DNA from: an uncultured Mollicutes bacterium
GTDB taxonomy: Bacteria; Bacillota_I; Bacilli_A; RFN20; CAG-826
Direction: 5' to 3'
DNA: 14,355 nt
Assembly (NCBI GenBank): GCA_900542595.1
Contig: UQOB01000031.1
Span: 1 to 14,355, forward strand
The stretch's first letter is position 1. Each line of letters opens with the position of its first letter. Shown in pieces: positions 7,598 through 14,168 of this stretch. The position numbers and the translations under genes are program-made. The notes beneath the pieces were generated by a model. That model had not been told where the DNA came from. It made no database searches and saw only the letters and a list, made by a program, of their open reading frames with translations.

Positions 7598-8946
7598 TTC
7601 TTCTTCGTTAAGATACAAAGAGTTTCCAAGGAAGAAGTGAACGGGAACATATCAAAGGGAATAACAGTTTTAATATCGTAATCTTCTTTTAAAATATTTA
7701 AATCTCGGCCTAAAGTTAAGGGATTACAAGAAACATAACCGATTTTTGGAGGCATTTCTTGTTTTAAGAAGCTTAAGAATTCATCCGATAAGCCTTTTCT
7801 TGGGGGATCACAAACGATACAAGAGAAGGCGTGCCCTTCTTCTTTTAAATTCCGGTAAACCTCAAAAGCGTCCCCTAAGATGGGGTGATAATTATCGATG
7901 TTGTTTCGCTTAGTATTTTCTAAGGCATCGTTGATAGAAAAGGGGTTAATTTCCGCTCCGAAGACGTCTTTGACGTGAGATGATAAACAGAGACCAATCG
8001 TGCCAGTTCCGCAGTAGGCATCGAAAACAACATCGTCTTTAGTAAGCTCTAAATTATCAATTAAAGCTGAATAAAGTTTCTCGGTGATTTCGTGATTGGT
8101 TTGGAAAAATGAGAAGGGTGAAATCTTAAATTCCAAGCCTAATAAATTGTCAGTGATATACCCTGGGCCGATGATTAATTGGTTCTTGTCCCCTAAGACG
8201 ACATTGGTCTTTTTATTGTTTAAGTTATAGAGCAAAGTCGTAATATCTTTCAATTGACTGGATAATTGCGAGGTTAATTGGTTTTTTAAGGGGAAATTTA
8301 ACGAACTTAAAACGAGAACCACCATCGTTTGGTGAGCTGCTTCACTGAAACGAATGAGGATATGACGTAAAAGACCTTCACCCGTTTCTTCGTCATATGC
8401 AGTAAGACCTAAAGTTTGAAAAATATTCTTAATCGTGTCGAGGATGGTTTTCGCACTCTTAGGTTGAATAACGCAGCCCTTACTCTCGACGATGTCGTGG
8501 GAATCTTCTCGATAGAATCCATAGATTAGCTTGCCTCTCTTATTTTGAAAAGGCACCTGAACCTTATTCCGGTAATAGTACGGATCCTTCATTTGGACGA
8601 TAGGCTGAACAGGAATATCAAGGCCCGCATTATAGAGAAGTTGTTGATGGAGGATGTTCTCCTTAATTTTTCCCTGCGCTAAATAGTTTAGCGATTGGAA
8701 AACACAACCACCGCAGGAGGTTTGCACATCGCATTTAGAAGGTATTCTATCTGGGCTTATGGTTATTAATTTTTTGATTTTTCCCCTATAAACACCATTT
8801 CTTTTGTACGATATTTCGACAATGGCTTTTTCGCCAGGATAAAAACCTTTAACGTAGACTTTTCCGTCTTTGGTATTAGCGATGCCGAGTCCGGTATAAC
8901 TTACCGCATGGCAAACCGCTTCAACTTCAAAAGGTTTAAATTTCAT
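7594..8946 (-). CDS. rlmD: 23S rRNA (uracil-5-)-methyltransferase, RlmD/RlmCD (RumA) type
   Basis: A 450-residue SAM-dependent m5U methyltransferase. An N-terminal TRAM-like RNA-binding domain (about 1-60) is followed by the 4Fe-4S cysteines C72, C78, C81 and C158 typical of RumA-type enzymes. Then come 'FSFFQTN' (278-284), SAM motif 'FDAYCGTGTIGL' (308-319), 'DPPRKGL' (380-386), the loop 'YVSCNPLTLGRDL' with nucleophile Cys407, and Glu441 near the C-terminus. The C-terminal box reads 'TSSLE' where the family often has 'T.HVE'. In Bacillota one enzyme (RlmCD) often methylates both U747 and U1939, so dual specificity is possible but not readable here. The start ATG overlaps the metG stop as TAATG and has no clear Shine-Dalgarno, so translation is probably by coupling. 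The 3' end overlaps mntP by 4 bp (TTAA). Confidence 0.92.
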   Translation of the reverse strand: MKFKPFEVEAVCHAVSYTGLGIANTKDGKVYVKGFYPGEKAIVEISYKRNGVYRGKIKKLITISPDRIPSKCDVQTSCGGCVFQSLNYLAQGKIKENILHQQLLYNAGLDIPVQPIVQMKDPYYYRNKVQVPFQNKRGKLIYGFYREDSHDIVESKGCVIQPKSAKTILDTIKNIFQTLGLTAYDEETGEGLLRHILIRFSEAAHQTMVVLVLSSLNFPLKNQLTSQLSSQLKDITTLLYNLNNKKTNVVLGDKNQLIIGPGYITDNLLGLEFKISPFSFFQTNHEITEKLYSALIDNLELTKDDVVFDAYCGTGTIGLCLSSHVKDVFGAEINPFSINDALENTKRNNIDNYHPILGDAFEVYRNLKEEGHAFSCIVCDPPRKGLSDEFLSFLKQEMPPKIGYVSCNPLTLGRDLNILKEDYDIKTVIPFDMFPFTSSLETLCILTKKN

Positions 8947-10553
8947 TAGGCTGCCACTTTATCTTTCGGAGCGGCCATTAAGTTCTTAATGAATTCCACT
9001 TCAGTCTTCAGGTCGAGCCGCGGGAAGAGAGGCGCTCCTTTCTTGGTTTGAAGAGCAGGACGCTTTTCAATGCTCTTTAAGCTTTCAAAGGTTCGAAGTT
9101 CTTCCGGCACTCCTAAACAATCTAAGAGTTCATCACTCTTACTGAGGATGATGGGTCTCAGCATAATAGCGGACGCATATAAAGCATCGGTTAAGTGTGA
9201 TAATACCGATTCCAATTCTTCTCTCTTATTTTCATCTTTAGCGAGAGCCCACGGAGCGCTGTCTTGGATATATTTATTAGCTAAATCTAATAATTCCATG
9301 ACTTTGATAATCGCGTCCGTCGGCTTAATTTCATCCGCTAACATTTCATATTCTTCGATGGTTTCATGGAGTTTCTTGGTGAGTTGTTGATCGAATAAGG
9401 AATAATTACCAGTAAAGACTGGCGCTACACCATTCGTGTACTTTTCCATCATCGAGAGAGTTCTATTGAGCAAGTTCCCAAAGTTATTAGCGAGGTCCAT
9501 ATTCAGTCTTTCGACAAATTGTTCCGGGGTGAATTGCCCATCTTGGCCGAAGAGGATTTCTCTCGCTAAGAAGTAACGGACACCGGCTAAACCAAAGTGT
9601 TCGACTAAGGGTTCAACGGGAACCGCGTTCCCTCTACTCTTACTCATCTTTCCGTCTTTCATCATCATTAAGCCGTGAACGATGACTCTATTCGGTTCTC
9701 TGAGGTTTAAGGCTTTTAAAAACATCGGCCAATAAATAGTGTGGAAACGATTGATATCCGCTCCGACGAGGTGGACGATTTCACAGTCCGGATCGAGCCA
9801 ATATTTCTTAAAGTTGCTATCGTCTTTTTGTCTATAACCTAAGGCCGTTAAATAGTTGAATAAGGCATCAAGCCAGACATAGATAACGTGCTTCGGATTT
9901 TCTTTAACTTGAATGCCCCAGGTGAAAGAGGTTCTGGTGACCGATAAATCCGTTAAACCGGGTTTAATGAAGTTATTGATCATCTCTGTCTTTCGACCAA
10001 TCGGGGTGATGAAATCGGGGTTTTTATCGTAAAAATCTAAAAGGAAAGGAAGGTATTTCTTACAGTTAAAGAAGTAAGATTCTTCGTCTTTTTGTTCGAC
10101 CGGACGTCCACATTCGGGGCAAAGATGTTCCGGCCCCACTTGGGTTTCCGTCCAATAGGTTTCTTCATGGACGCAGTACCAACCTTGGTATTTTGCTAAA
10201 TAGACATCGCCATTTTTAAGGAAGTCACTGAAAATACTTTGGATGGTTTCCACATGCCGAGGTTGGGTTGTTCTAATGAAATCATTTAAAGAAATATCTA
10301 AGGTCTTCCAAAGGGATAAAAATTTCACACTTAAAGTGTCGACCCATTGTTGAGGGGTCATGTTGTTTGCTAAAGCGTTTTTTTCAATCTTTTCCCCGTG
10401 TTCATCGAGACCGCTCAATAAGAAAGCGTCATAACCGATGGTTTCTTTCATTCGTTTAATGATGTCCGCCATAACGGTGCAGTAGGCCGTTCCAAGGTGC
10501 GGAGCAGCGCTGGGATAATAAATGGGGGTCGTGATATAGAATTTCTTACTCAT
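8946..10553 (-). CDS. metG: Methionyl-tRNA synthetase (short form)
   Basis: A 535-residue class I synthetase that charges tRNA-Met, cytosolic. Seen: N-terminal 'FYITTPIYYPSAAPHLGTAY' (5-24) with the HIGH-type motif as H19-L-G-T22; 'LSGLDEHGEKI' (47-57); 'FIRTT' (92-96); 'NEF/NFIKPGL'-type segment (194-200); 'VIYVWLDALFNYLTALGY' (223-240); the lysine loop K302-M-S-K-S306; and the anticodon-binding helical domain containing 'APWALAKD' (433-440). The overall sequence follows the Bacillus subtilis MetS type. The connective-peptide zinc site is incomplete: C127, C145 and C148 are present but the partner of C127 is replaced ('CVHEE'). It lacks the C-terminal OB-fold (EMAPII/Trbp111-like) tRNA-binding domain of longer forms. 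ATG 10553 has GAGG with 6 nt spacing. It heads a two-gene unit with the rlmD-like gene. Confidence 0.95.
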   Translation of the reverse strand: MSKKFYITTPIYYPSAAPHLGTAYCTVMADIIKRMKETIGYDAFLLSGLDEHGEKIEKNALANNMTPQQWVDTLSVKFLSLWKTLDISLNDFIRTTQPRHVETIQSIFSDFLKNGDVYLAKYQGWYCVHEETYWTETQVGPEHLCPECGRPVEQKDEESYFFNCKKYLPFLLDFYDKNPDFITPIGRKTEMINNFIKPGLTDLSVTRTSFTWGIQVKENPKHVIYVWLDALFNYLTALGYRQKDDSNFKKYWLDPDCEIVHLVGADINRFHTIYWPMFLKALNLREPNRVIVHGLMMMKDGKMSKSRGNAVPVEPLVEHFGLAGVRYFLAREILFGQDGQFTPEQFVERLNMDLANNFGNLLNRTLSMMEKYTNGVAPVFTGNYSLFDQQLTKKLHETIEEYEMLADEIKPTDAIIKVMELLDLANKYIQDSAPWALAKDENKREELESVLSHLTDALYASAIMLRPIILSKSDELLDCLGVPEELRTFESLKSIEKRPALQTKKGAPLFPRLDLKTEVEFIKNLMAAPKDKVAA

Positions 10554-10570
10554 GGTAATCCTCGCTTTCT

Positions 10571-10597
10571 TATAGAAAAGGCCACCCGGAGGTGGCC
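10571..10597 (-). terminator. Intrinsic terminator of rpmE
   Basis: On the - strand GGCCACC-TCCG-GGTGGCC (10597 to 10580), a perfect 7-bp GC stem with a UNCG-type tetraloop, is followed by TTTTCTATA. It lies 10 nt after the rpmE stop and separates it from metG. Confidence 0.9.
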
Positions 10598-10606
10598 CTA
10601 GTTTTG

Positions 10607-10831
10607 TTACTTCGTGGTTTTTGTTTGATTAGCCTTAGCCAACTTCCGGTTGAATTTGTCGATAACCCCGTCGGCCATGACCGTTCTTTGCTTACCCGTA
10701 TAGAAGGGGTGGCAATTCGAACAAGTTTCAACTTTGATTTCTTTTAAAGTCGAACCCGTCTTAAAGGTCGCTCCGCAGGAAACACAGGTGACGGTGCATT
10801 CGTGGTATTCCGGATGAATGTTTTTCTTCAT
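10607..10831 (-). CDS. rpmE: 50S ribosomal protein L31 (zinc-type)
   Basis: A 74-residue L31. 'MKKNIHPEYHECTVTCVSCG' at the start and 'CSNCHPFYTGKQ' (37-48) are family signatures. Cys16, Cys19, Cys37 and Cys40 can form the zinc ribbon of the C+ form (the second cysteine is one residue later than in B. subtilis RpmE, and there is an extra Cys12). The tail is basic, 'KLAKANQTKTTK'. L31 sits in the 50S central protuberance. ATG 10831 is set by AAAGGAG at 10838-10844 with 6 nt spacing. Own promoter and terminator make it monocistronic. A leader hairpin just before the ribosome binding site suggests feedback regulation. Confidence 0.96.
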   Translation of the reverse strand: MKKNIHPEYHECTVTCVSCGATFKTGSTLKEIKVETCSNCHPFYTGKQRTVMADGVIDKFNRKLAKANQTKTTK

Positions 10832-10848
10832 AACTATCTCCTTTCGCC

Positions 10849-10865
10849 TTGTAGCTATGCTACAA
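10849..10865 (-). promoter_or_regulatory. Hairpin in the rpmE leader, possible L31-binding site
   Basis: TTGTAGC-ATA-GCTACAA on the - strand: perfect 7-bp stem, 3-nt loop. It lies 4 nt upstream of the AAAGGAG ribosome binding site and near the 5' end of a predicted leader of about 41 nt. It has no T-tract. Ribosomal proteins, including L31 in several phyla, commonly repress their own translation through such leaders, so an autoregulatory site is plausible; this is inference from position and structure only. Confidence 0.45.
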
Positions 10866-10878
10866 AGAGAGCGGGTAT

Positions 10879-10907
10879 ATATTACCTAGGAATTTCGTCT
10901 TTCGCAA
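10879..10907 (-). promoter_or_regulatory. rpmE promoter
   Basis: - strand TTGCGA (10902-10907), 17-bp spacer, TAATAT (10879-10884), about 48 nt upstream of the rpmE start. Each hexamer matches the sigma-A consensus at four positions. Confidence 0.5.
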
Positions 10908-10946
10908 TAAAATCTTTGGCTGAGAAAGTGACAAATCAATGCGGAC

Positions 10947-12272
10947 TTAATCTTCGTCTTCTTCTTCTTTTTCAGGAGTGACTAAAAGCTTTTCCACCAC
11001 TTGTTTATCATCGACCGCCAGAACTTCGATTTTTAAGTTTTGGAAATGGATGACATCCCCAACTTTCGCAAATTTATCGTCAAGAAGTTCAATGATGTAA
11101 CCGCCGATCGTCGTGTATTCCGTATCGATTTCATCGTAATCGATATGGAAATCGTCACAGAAGTCTTCGAGGTTGAGTTGACCATCGACGATGTATGACC
11201 CGTCATTCCGTTTGGAAATCTGGGTTTCTTTTTCATCGTTTTCATCATAGATTTCCCCGACGATTTCTTCGAGGATATCTTCCTGGGTGATGATTCCTTC
11301 TAAGCCCCCATATTCATCGATGACGAAGGCGAAGTGTTCATGTTCGCGCTTAAAGACTTTTAAGATATCATTAACCTCAGTTGAACGGGGGAATTTTAAC
11401 GGTTTTCGAATAATATCCTTGAGATTTGCGGGCAATTTTCCGATTTTTATCAACATCAACTCCCGGCTTAAAACGTAGCCTAAAGGATCATCGATCGTGT
11501 CTTTATAAACCGGAATCCGGCTATAAGTAAAAAGGTCGGTATTCTCTAAAACTTCGTCTAAATCGTCATCGATATCGATAGCGAGGATATCGACTCTTGG
11601 GGTCATGATTTCATAAGCTTCTGTATGGGTGTACCGGATAGTTTCATGAAGAATATTCGCTCTTTCTTCCGTGACTTGCCCTTGGTTTTTAATGTCTTCC
11701 ACCATTTGGTGTAAGTCGTCTTCCCCAATCTCCACTTCTTTGATGTTTTTGGTGAAAGGTTTACTGACGATATTCCCGAAGCCACTGACCACAAAAGTGA
11801 TGGGGAAGAATACATAGGTCAACGCATTGATCACCGGAGCGTACAATACACTCAACTTAAAGTTCTTAACCTTCCCGAAGGACTTGGCTAAGATTTCTCC
11901 AAAGAGAATCTTAAGAACTAAGACAATCATACTGGCGACTAGACCCCAGAATTCAGCGGTTTCGGAAATATTGGGTTGCCCACTTAAAATCAAATAAGCT
12001 AAATTAACACCGAGCAAGGTGGAAACGCTGTCGAGACCAGCATTGATGGTATCGTTTAATAATAAAATTGTCGAAATTGTCTTATCGTAACCTTTCGATA
12101 ATTTGTAAGCTTCTTTTACGCTTCTTTTAGGATTAATTGAAAGCTCGTTCTCTAACTTATAAAGAGGAACGGAACCATAGACCATGTCGCTGCTACTGAA
12201 GAAGAAGGATAAACAGAGCAAGATTAAAAGGACGGCGGAGTAGACGATGATCATGATTTGATTCTCAGTCAT
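10947..12272 (-). CDS. HlyC/CorC (CNNM-type) transporter with C-terminal CorC domain
   Basis: A 441-residue member of the DUF21/CBS-pair family (CorC, 'hemolysin C'-like), whose characterised members move Mg2+/Co2+. Layout: DUF21 membrane domain with about four hydrophobic segments (6-27, 84-98, 108-126, 140-170); an acidic helical linker; a CBS pair (about 220-340) with 'IMTPRVDI' (222-229) and 'FVIDEYGGLEGIITQEDILE' (316-335); and a CorC_HlyC transporter-associated domain (about 350-432), then an acidic tail EKEEEDED. In DUF21 it keeps 'FGEILAK' (124-130) but has 'SSSD' (26-29) and 'LND' (72-74) where relatives have S-x-S-E and GNN. ATG 12272 is set by AAGGAGG with 6 nt spacing and overlaps the upstream paralogue by 8 bp, so the two are co-translated. 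I see no terminator before the rpmE promoter. Confidence 0.9.
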   Translation of the reverse strand: MTENQIMIIVYSAVLLILLCLSFFFSSSDMVYGSVPLYKLENELSINPKRSVKEAYKLSKGYDKTISTILLLNDTINAGLDSVSTLLGVNLAYLILSGQPNISETAEFWGLVASMIVLVLKILFGEILAKSFGKVKNFKLSVLYAPVINALTYVFFPITFVVSGFGNIVSKPFTKNIKEVEIGEDDLHQMVEDIKNQGQVTEERANILHETIRYTHTEAYEIMTPRVDILAIDIDDDLDEVLENTDLFTYSRIPVYKDTIDDPLGYVLSRELMLIKIGKLPANLKDIIRKPLKFPRSTEVNDILKVFKREHEHFAFVIDEYGGLEGIITQEDILEEIVGEIYDENDEKETQISKRNDGSYIVDGQLNLEDFCDDFHIDYDEIDTEYTTIGGYIIELLDDKFAKVGDVIHFQNLKIEVLAVDDKQVVEKLLVTPEKEEEDED

Positions 12273-13407
12273 GCGTTACCTCCTTGGCCTTTTGAGTCTT
12301 TTCTACCGTGTCGGTATCGTCCATGATTTCTTCTAAGATATCGTCCATAGTGATGATACCGATGATGTTTTCCCCGTCTTTTACCATCGCTAAATGGGTC
12401 TTTTCCTTGTTGAGCAGTCTAAAGGTATCCCCGAGTTTCGCATGAGGTTCTACAAAGATGGGGGAAACTAGAATCTGTTTAATATCGAGGTGCTCGTCTT
12501 TCGCGTACTCTTCAAAATAATTCTTCATGACTAGGATACCGACGATATCGTTCTTAGTCCGGTCGAAAACCGGGAGACGGGAGAACGGGATTCTCGCTAA
12601 TTGGTTATTGAGTTTCTTAGTCGTTAAACGGTTAATATCTACCATCACAACTTTCGAAATCGGAGTGTAGACATCTTTAACTTCTAAATCACCGAAAGAG
12701 AAGATGTTATCAATGATTTCTTTTTCATCATTTTCAAAGAGAGCTTCGCTTTCTTCTTTCGCTAAATCCTTTTCTTCCAGGTTCACCGCATTATCGACCG
12801 ATTCTAAAAGGTCTTCCTTACTAAAGATGTTGTCACTCTTGATGTGGAAGAGTTTATAGATACCTTTAAGAATCATGTGGAAGAGCCAGACGACCGGGAA
12901 AAGGATGATACCGACGAAGGTTAAGGGGTAAGCTAAAAAGACCGCCATTTTGTTGGGAAGAGCTTTGGAAAGAATCTTCGGAACAGTATCGCTGACGATA
13001 TAGATTAAAAGGGCCATGACGACGGTGGAAAGGATGGCTTCCACCCCGTTATTGATTCCCATCGCGTTACATAAATTTAAGAAAAGAATCGCGCTCATCG
13101 CGGTCATCAAGGTCTGAACGATATTGTTTCCGACGAGCGAAGTAATTAAAGTATTATCAAACTTCTCCACTAATCTCACGACGAGTTTCGCGGTTCGATT
13201 GCCCTTATTGGCTAAAACCTGGAAATGGTATTTATTGCAGTTACTATAAGCGTTCTCAGACGCGCTAAAAAGTCCGCTGATTAAAAGCAGGACGACAATC
13301 AATATCCAAACCACGTATTGGGGCATCCCCCAAACGGTCATATCTCCATTATATTGGGCGCTGAGATTGAGAATGTTGCACAGGTGACTACACGAATCCG
13401 GGTCCAT
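12265..13407 (-). CDS. HlyC/CorC (CNNM-type) transporter, short form without CorC domain
   Basis: A 380-residue paralogue of the following gene: DUF21 membrane domain (about 28-185, four hydrophobic segments) and a CBS pair (about 245-365, 'VYTPISKVVMVD' and 'IIGIITMDDILEEIMDD'). It ends right after the CBS pair, lacking the C-terminal CorC_HlyC domain. It keeps 'SASEN' (48-52) and 'GNN' (93-95) but has 'SDTVPK' (139-144) where the family has F-G-E-I-x-P-K. Start: the frame is open further upstream to an ATG at 13524, but that stretch contains the ppa terminator and this gene's own promoter. ATG 13407 gives an 'MDPDS' N-terminus like many family members. It lies 10 nt after a TATAAT and has no Shine-Dalgarno, so the mRNA is probably leaderless. 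ATG 13341 is an alternative with GGAG only 2 nt away. TGA stop. Confidence 0.87.
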   Translation of the reverse strand: MDPDSCSHLCNILNLSAQYNGDMTVWGMPQYVVWILIVVLLLISGLFSASENAYSNCNKYHFQVLANKGNRTAKLVVRLVEKFDNTLITSLVGNNIVQTLMTAMSAILFLNLCNAMGINNGVEAILSTVVMALLIYIVSDTVPKILSKALPNKMAVFLAYPLTFVGIILFPVVWLFHMILKGIYKLFHIKSDNIFSKEDLLESVDNAVNLEEKDLAKEESEALFENDEKEIIDNIFSFGDLEVKDVYTPISKVVMVDINRLTTKKLNNQLARIPFSRLPVFDRTKNDIVGILVMKNYFEEYAKDEHLDIKQILVSPIFVEPHAKLGDTFRLLNKEKTHLAMVKDGENIIGIITMDDILEEIMDDTDTVEKTQKAKEVTHD

Positions 13408-13417
13408 AACGAAGGGA

Positions 13418-13445
13418 ATTATACCAAATCTAGGACTTTTAGCAA
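13418..13445 (-). promoter_or_regulatory. Promoter of the CorC-type gene pair
   Basis: - strand extended -10 TGGTATAAT (TATAAT at 13418-13423) and -35 TTGCTA (13440-13445), 16-bp spacer. The -10 ends 10 nt before ATG 13407. A small palindrome ATAACTGTTAT (13463-13473) lies just upstream of the -35. Confidence 0.6.
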
Positions 13446-13482
13446 ATTGTGATAAGTCATAGATAACTGTTATTACCCTTTT

Positions 13483-13514
13483 AAAAGAAACAAAAAGCCC
13501 GATAGATTCGGGCT
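13483..13514 (-). terminator. Intrinsic terminator of ppa
   Basis: - strand AGCCCGA (13514-13508), loop ATCTA, TCGGGCT (13502-13496), a perfect 7-bp stem, then TTTTGTTTCTTTT. It lies 41 nt after the ppa stop and upstream of the CorC-pair promoter. Confidence 0.9.
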
Positions 13515-13555
13515 CAATAATCATCTAATAAATATGAATAAAGAATTATAAATCT

Positions 13556-14104
13556 TTATTTTTTAAGGCACTCATTGGGGAAAAGTTTCTTGTATCTCGC
13601 AAGAGCTTGCTTGATACAATCTTTCGCGGCATCCGGTCCAAAATAACCTTCCACCGTCGTGCTTTTTCCATGTTCCAACTCTTTATAAACCTTAAAGAAG
13701 TGAGTAACTTCTTCTTCGACATGCCGGGGGAGTTCTTCAATCGAATATATTTTTCCGTAGAGTGGATCTTTCTCAGGAACCGCGAGAATCTTTTCATCCC
13801 CTTTCCCAGAGTCATTCATTTTAAGAACACCAATCGGTCGGCACCGGACCATCGCGAGGGGTACAATGGGGCCACTGCTGATAACTAAAACATCTAAGGG
13901 GTCATCATCTTCGCCCCAGGTTCTTGGAATAAAACCATAGTTATGAGGGTAATGGGTGGAGGTATAAAGGAAACGATCGAGGACTAAGGCTCCACTTTCA
14001 TGGTCGATCTCGTATTTAGCGCTGCTACCAGCGCTGATTTCAATGACGGCCATAAAGGAAGATGCCGTCTGTTTTTCAAGGGGTACAGAATGGATTAAGT
14101 TCAT
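13556..14104 (-). CDS. ppa: Inorganic pyrophosphatase (family I)
   Basis: A 182-residue soluble family I pyrophosphatase, usual length. It hydrolyses PPi to two phosphates in the cytoplasm with Mg2+, pulling biosynthetic reactions forward. Seen: 'KYEID' (30-34), 'HYPHNYGFIP' (51-60), the family signature D66-D-D-P-L-D71 with metal-binding aspartates, 'MNDSGKGDEKILAVP' with Asp98 and Asp103, and 'HFFKVYKELE' (135-144). M1 fits the family N-terminus; Met18 would remove a normal first strand. There is no usable Shine-Dalgarno, and a TATAGT box ends only 6 nt before the ATG, so the transcript may start at the start codon itself. Monocistronic, with a good terminator. The next element upstream on the same strand is the terminator of the GC-rich RNA-like region. 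Confidence 0.96.
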   Translation of the reverse strand: MNLIHSVPLEKQTASSFMAVIEISAGSSAKYEIDHESGALVLDRFLYTSTHYPHNYGFIPRTWGEDDDPLDVLVISSGPIVPLAMVRCRPIGVLKMNDSGKGDEKILAVPEKDPLYGKIYSIEELPRHVEEEVTHFFKVYKELEHGKSTTVEGYFGPDAAKDCIKQALARYKKLFPNECLKK

Positions 14105-14110
14105 GCCTTA

Positions 14111-14139
14111 ACTATACTAAATATTCGTCTTGAGGTAAA
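14111..14139 (-). promoter_or_regulatory. ppa promoter, abutting the start codon
   Basis: - strand TTTACC (14134-14139), 17-bp spacer, TATAGT (14111-14116); the -10 ends 6 nt before ATG 14104. With a usual 6-8 nt from -10 to the transcription start, the mRNA would begin at the A of the ATG. Confidence 0.5.
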
Positions 14140-14145
14140 TTGCCT

Positions 14146-14168
14146 AAAAGAAAACGGCCCGAAGGCCC
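14146..14168 (-). terminator. Intrinsic terminator at the end of the GC-rich region
   Basis: - strand GGCC-TTCG-GGCC (14167-14156), a short all-GC stem with a UUCG tetraloop, followed by G and TTTTCTTTT. It marks the 3' end of a transcript arriving from the right edge, just before the ppa promoter. Confidence 0.75.

Noticed and set aside
13463..13473. ATAACTGTTAT palindrome upstream of the CorC-pair promoter as an operator
   Set aside because: An 11-bp AT-rich palindrome is expected by chance at this size, and nothing else supports it.
13408..13524. A 39-codon N-terminal extension of the first CorC-type gene from ATG 13524
   Set aside because: It runs through the ppa terminator hairpin and the gene's own promoter, has no resemblance to the family, and would need transcription through a terminator. 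ATG 13407 is the better start.
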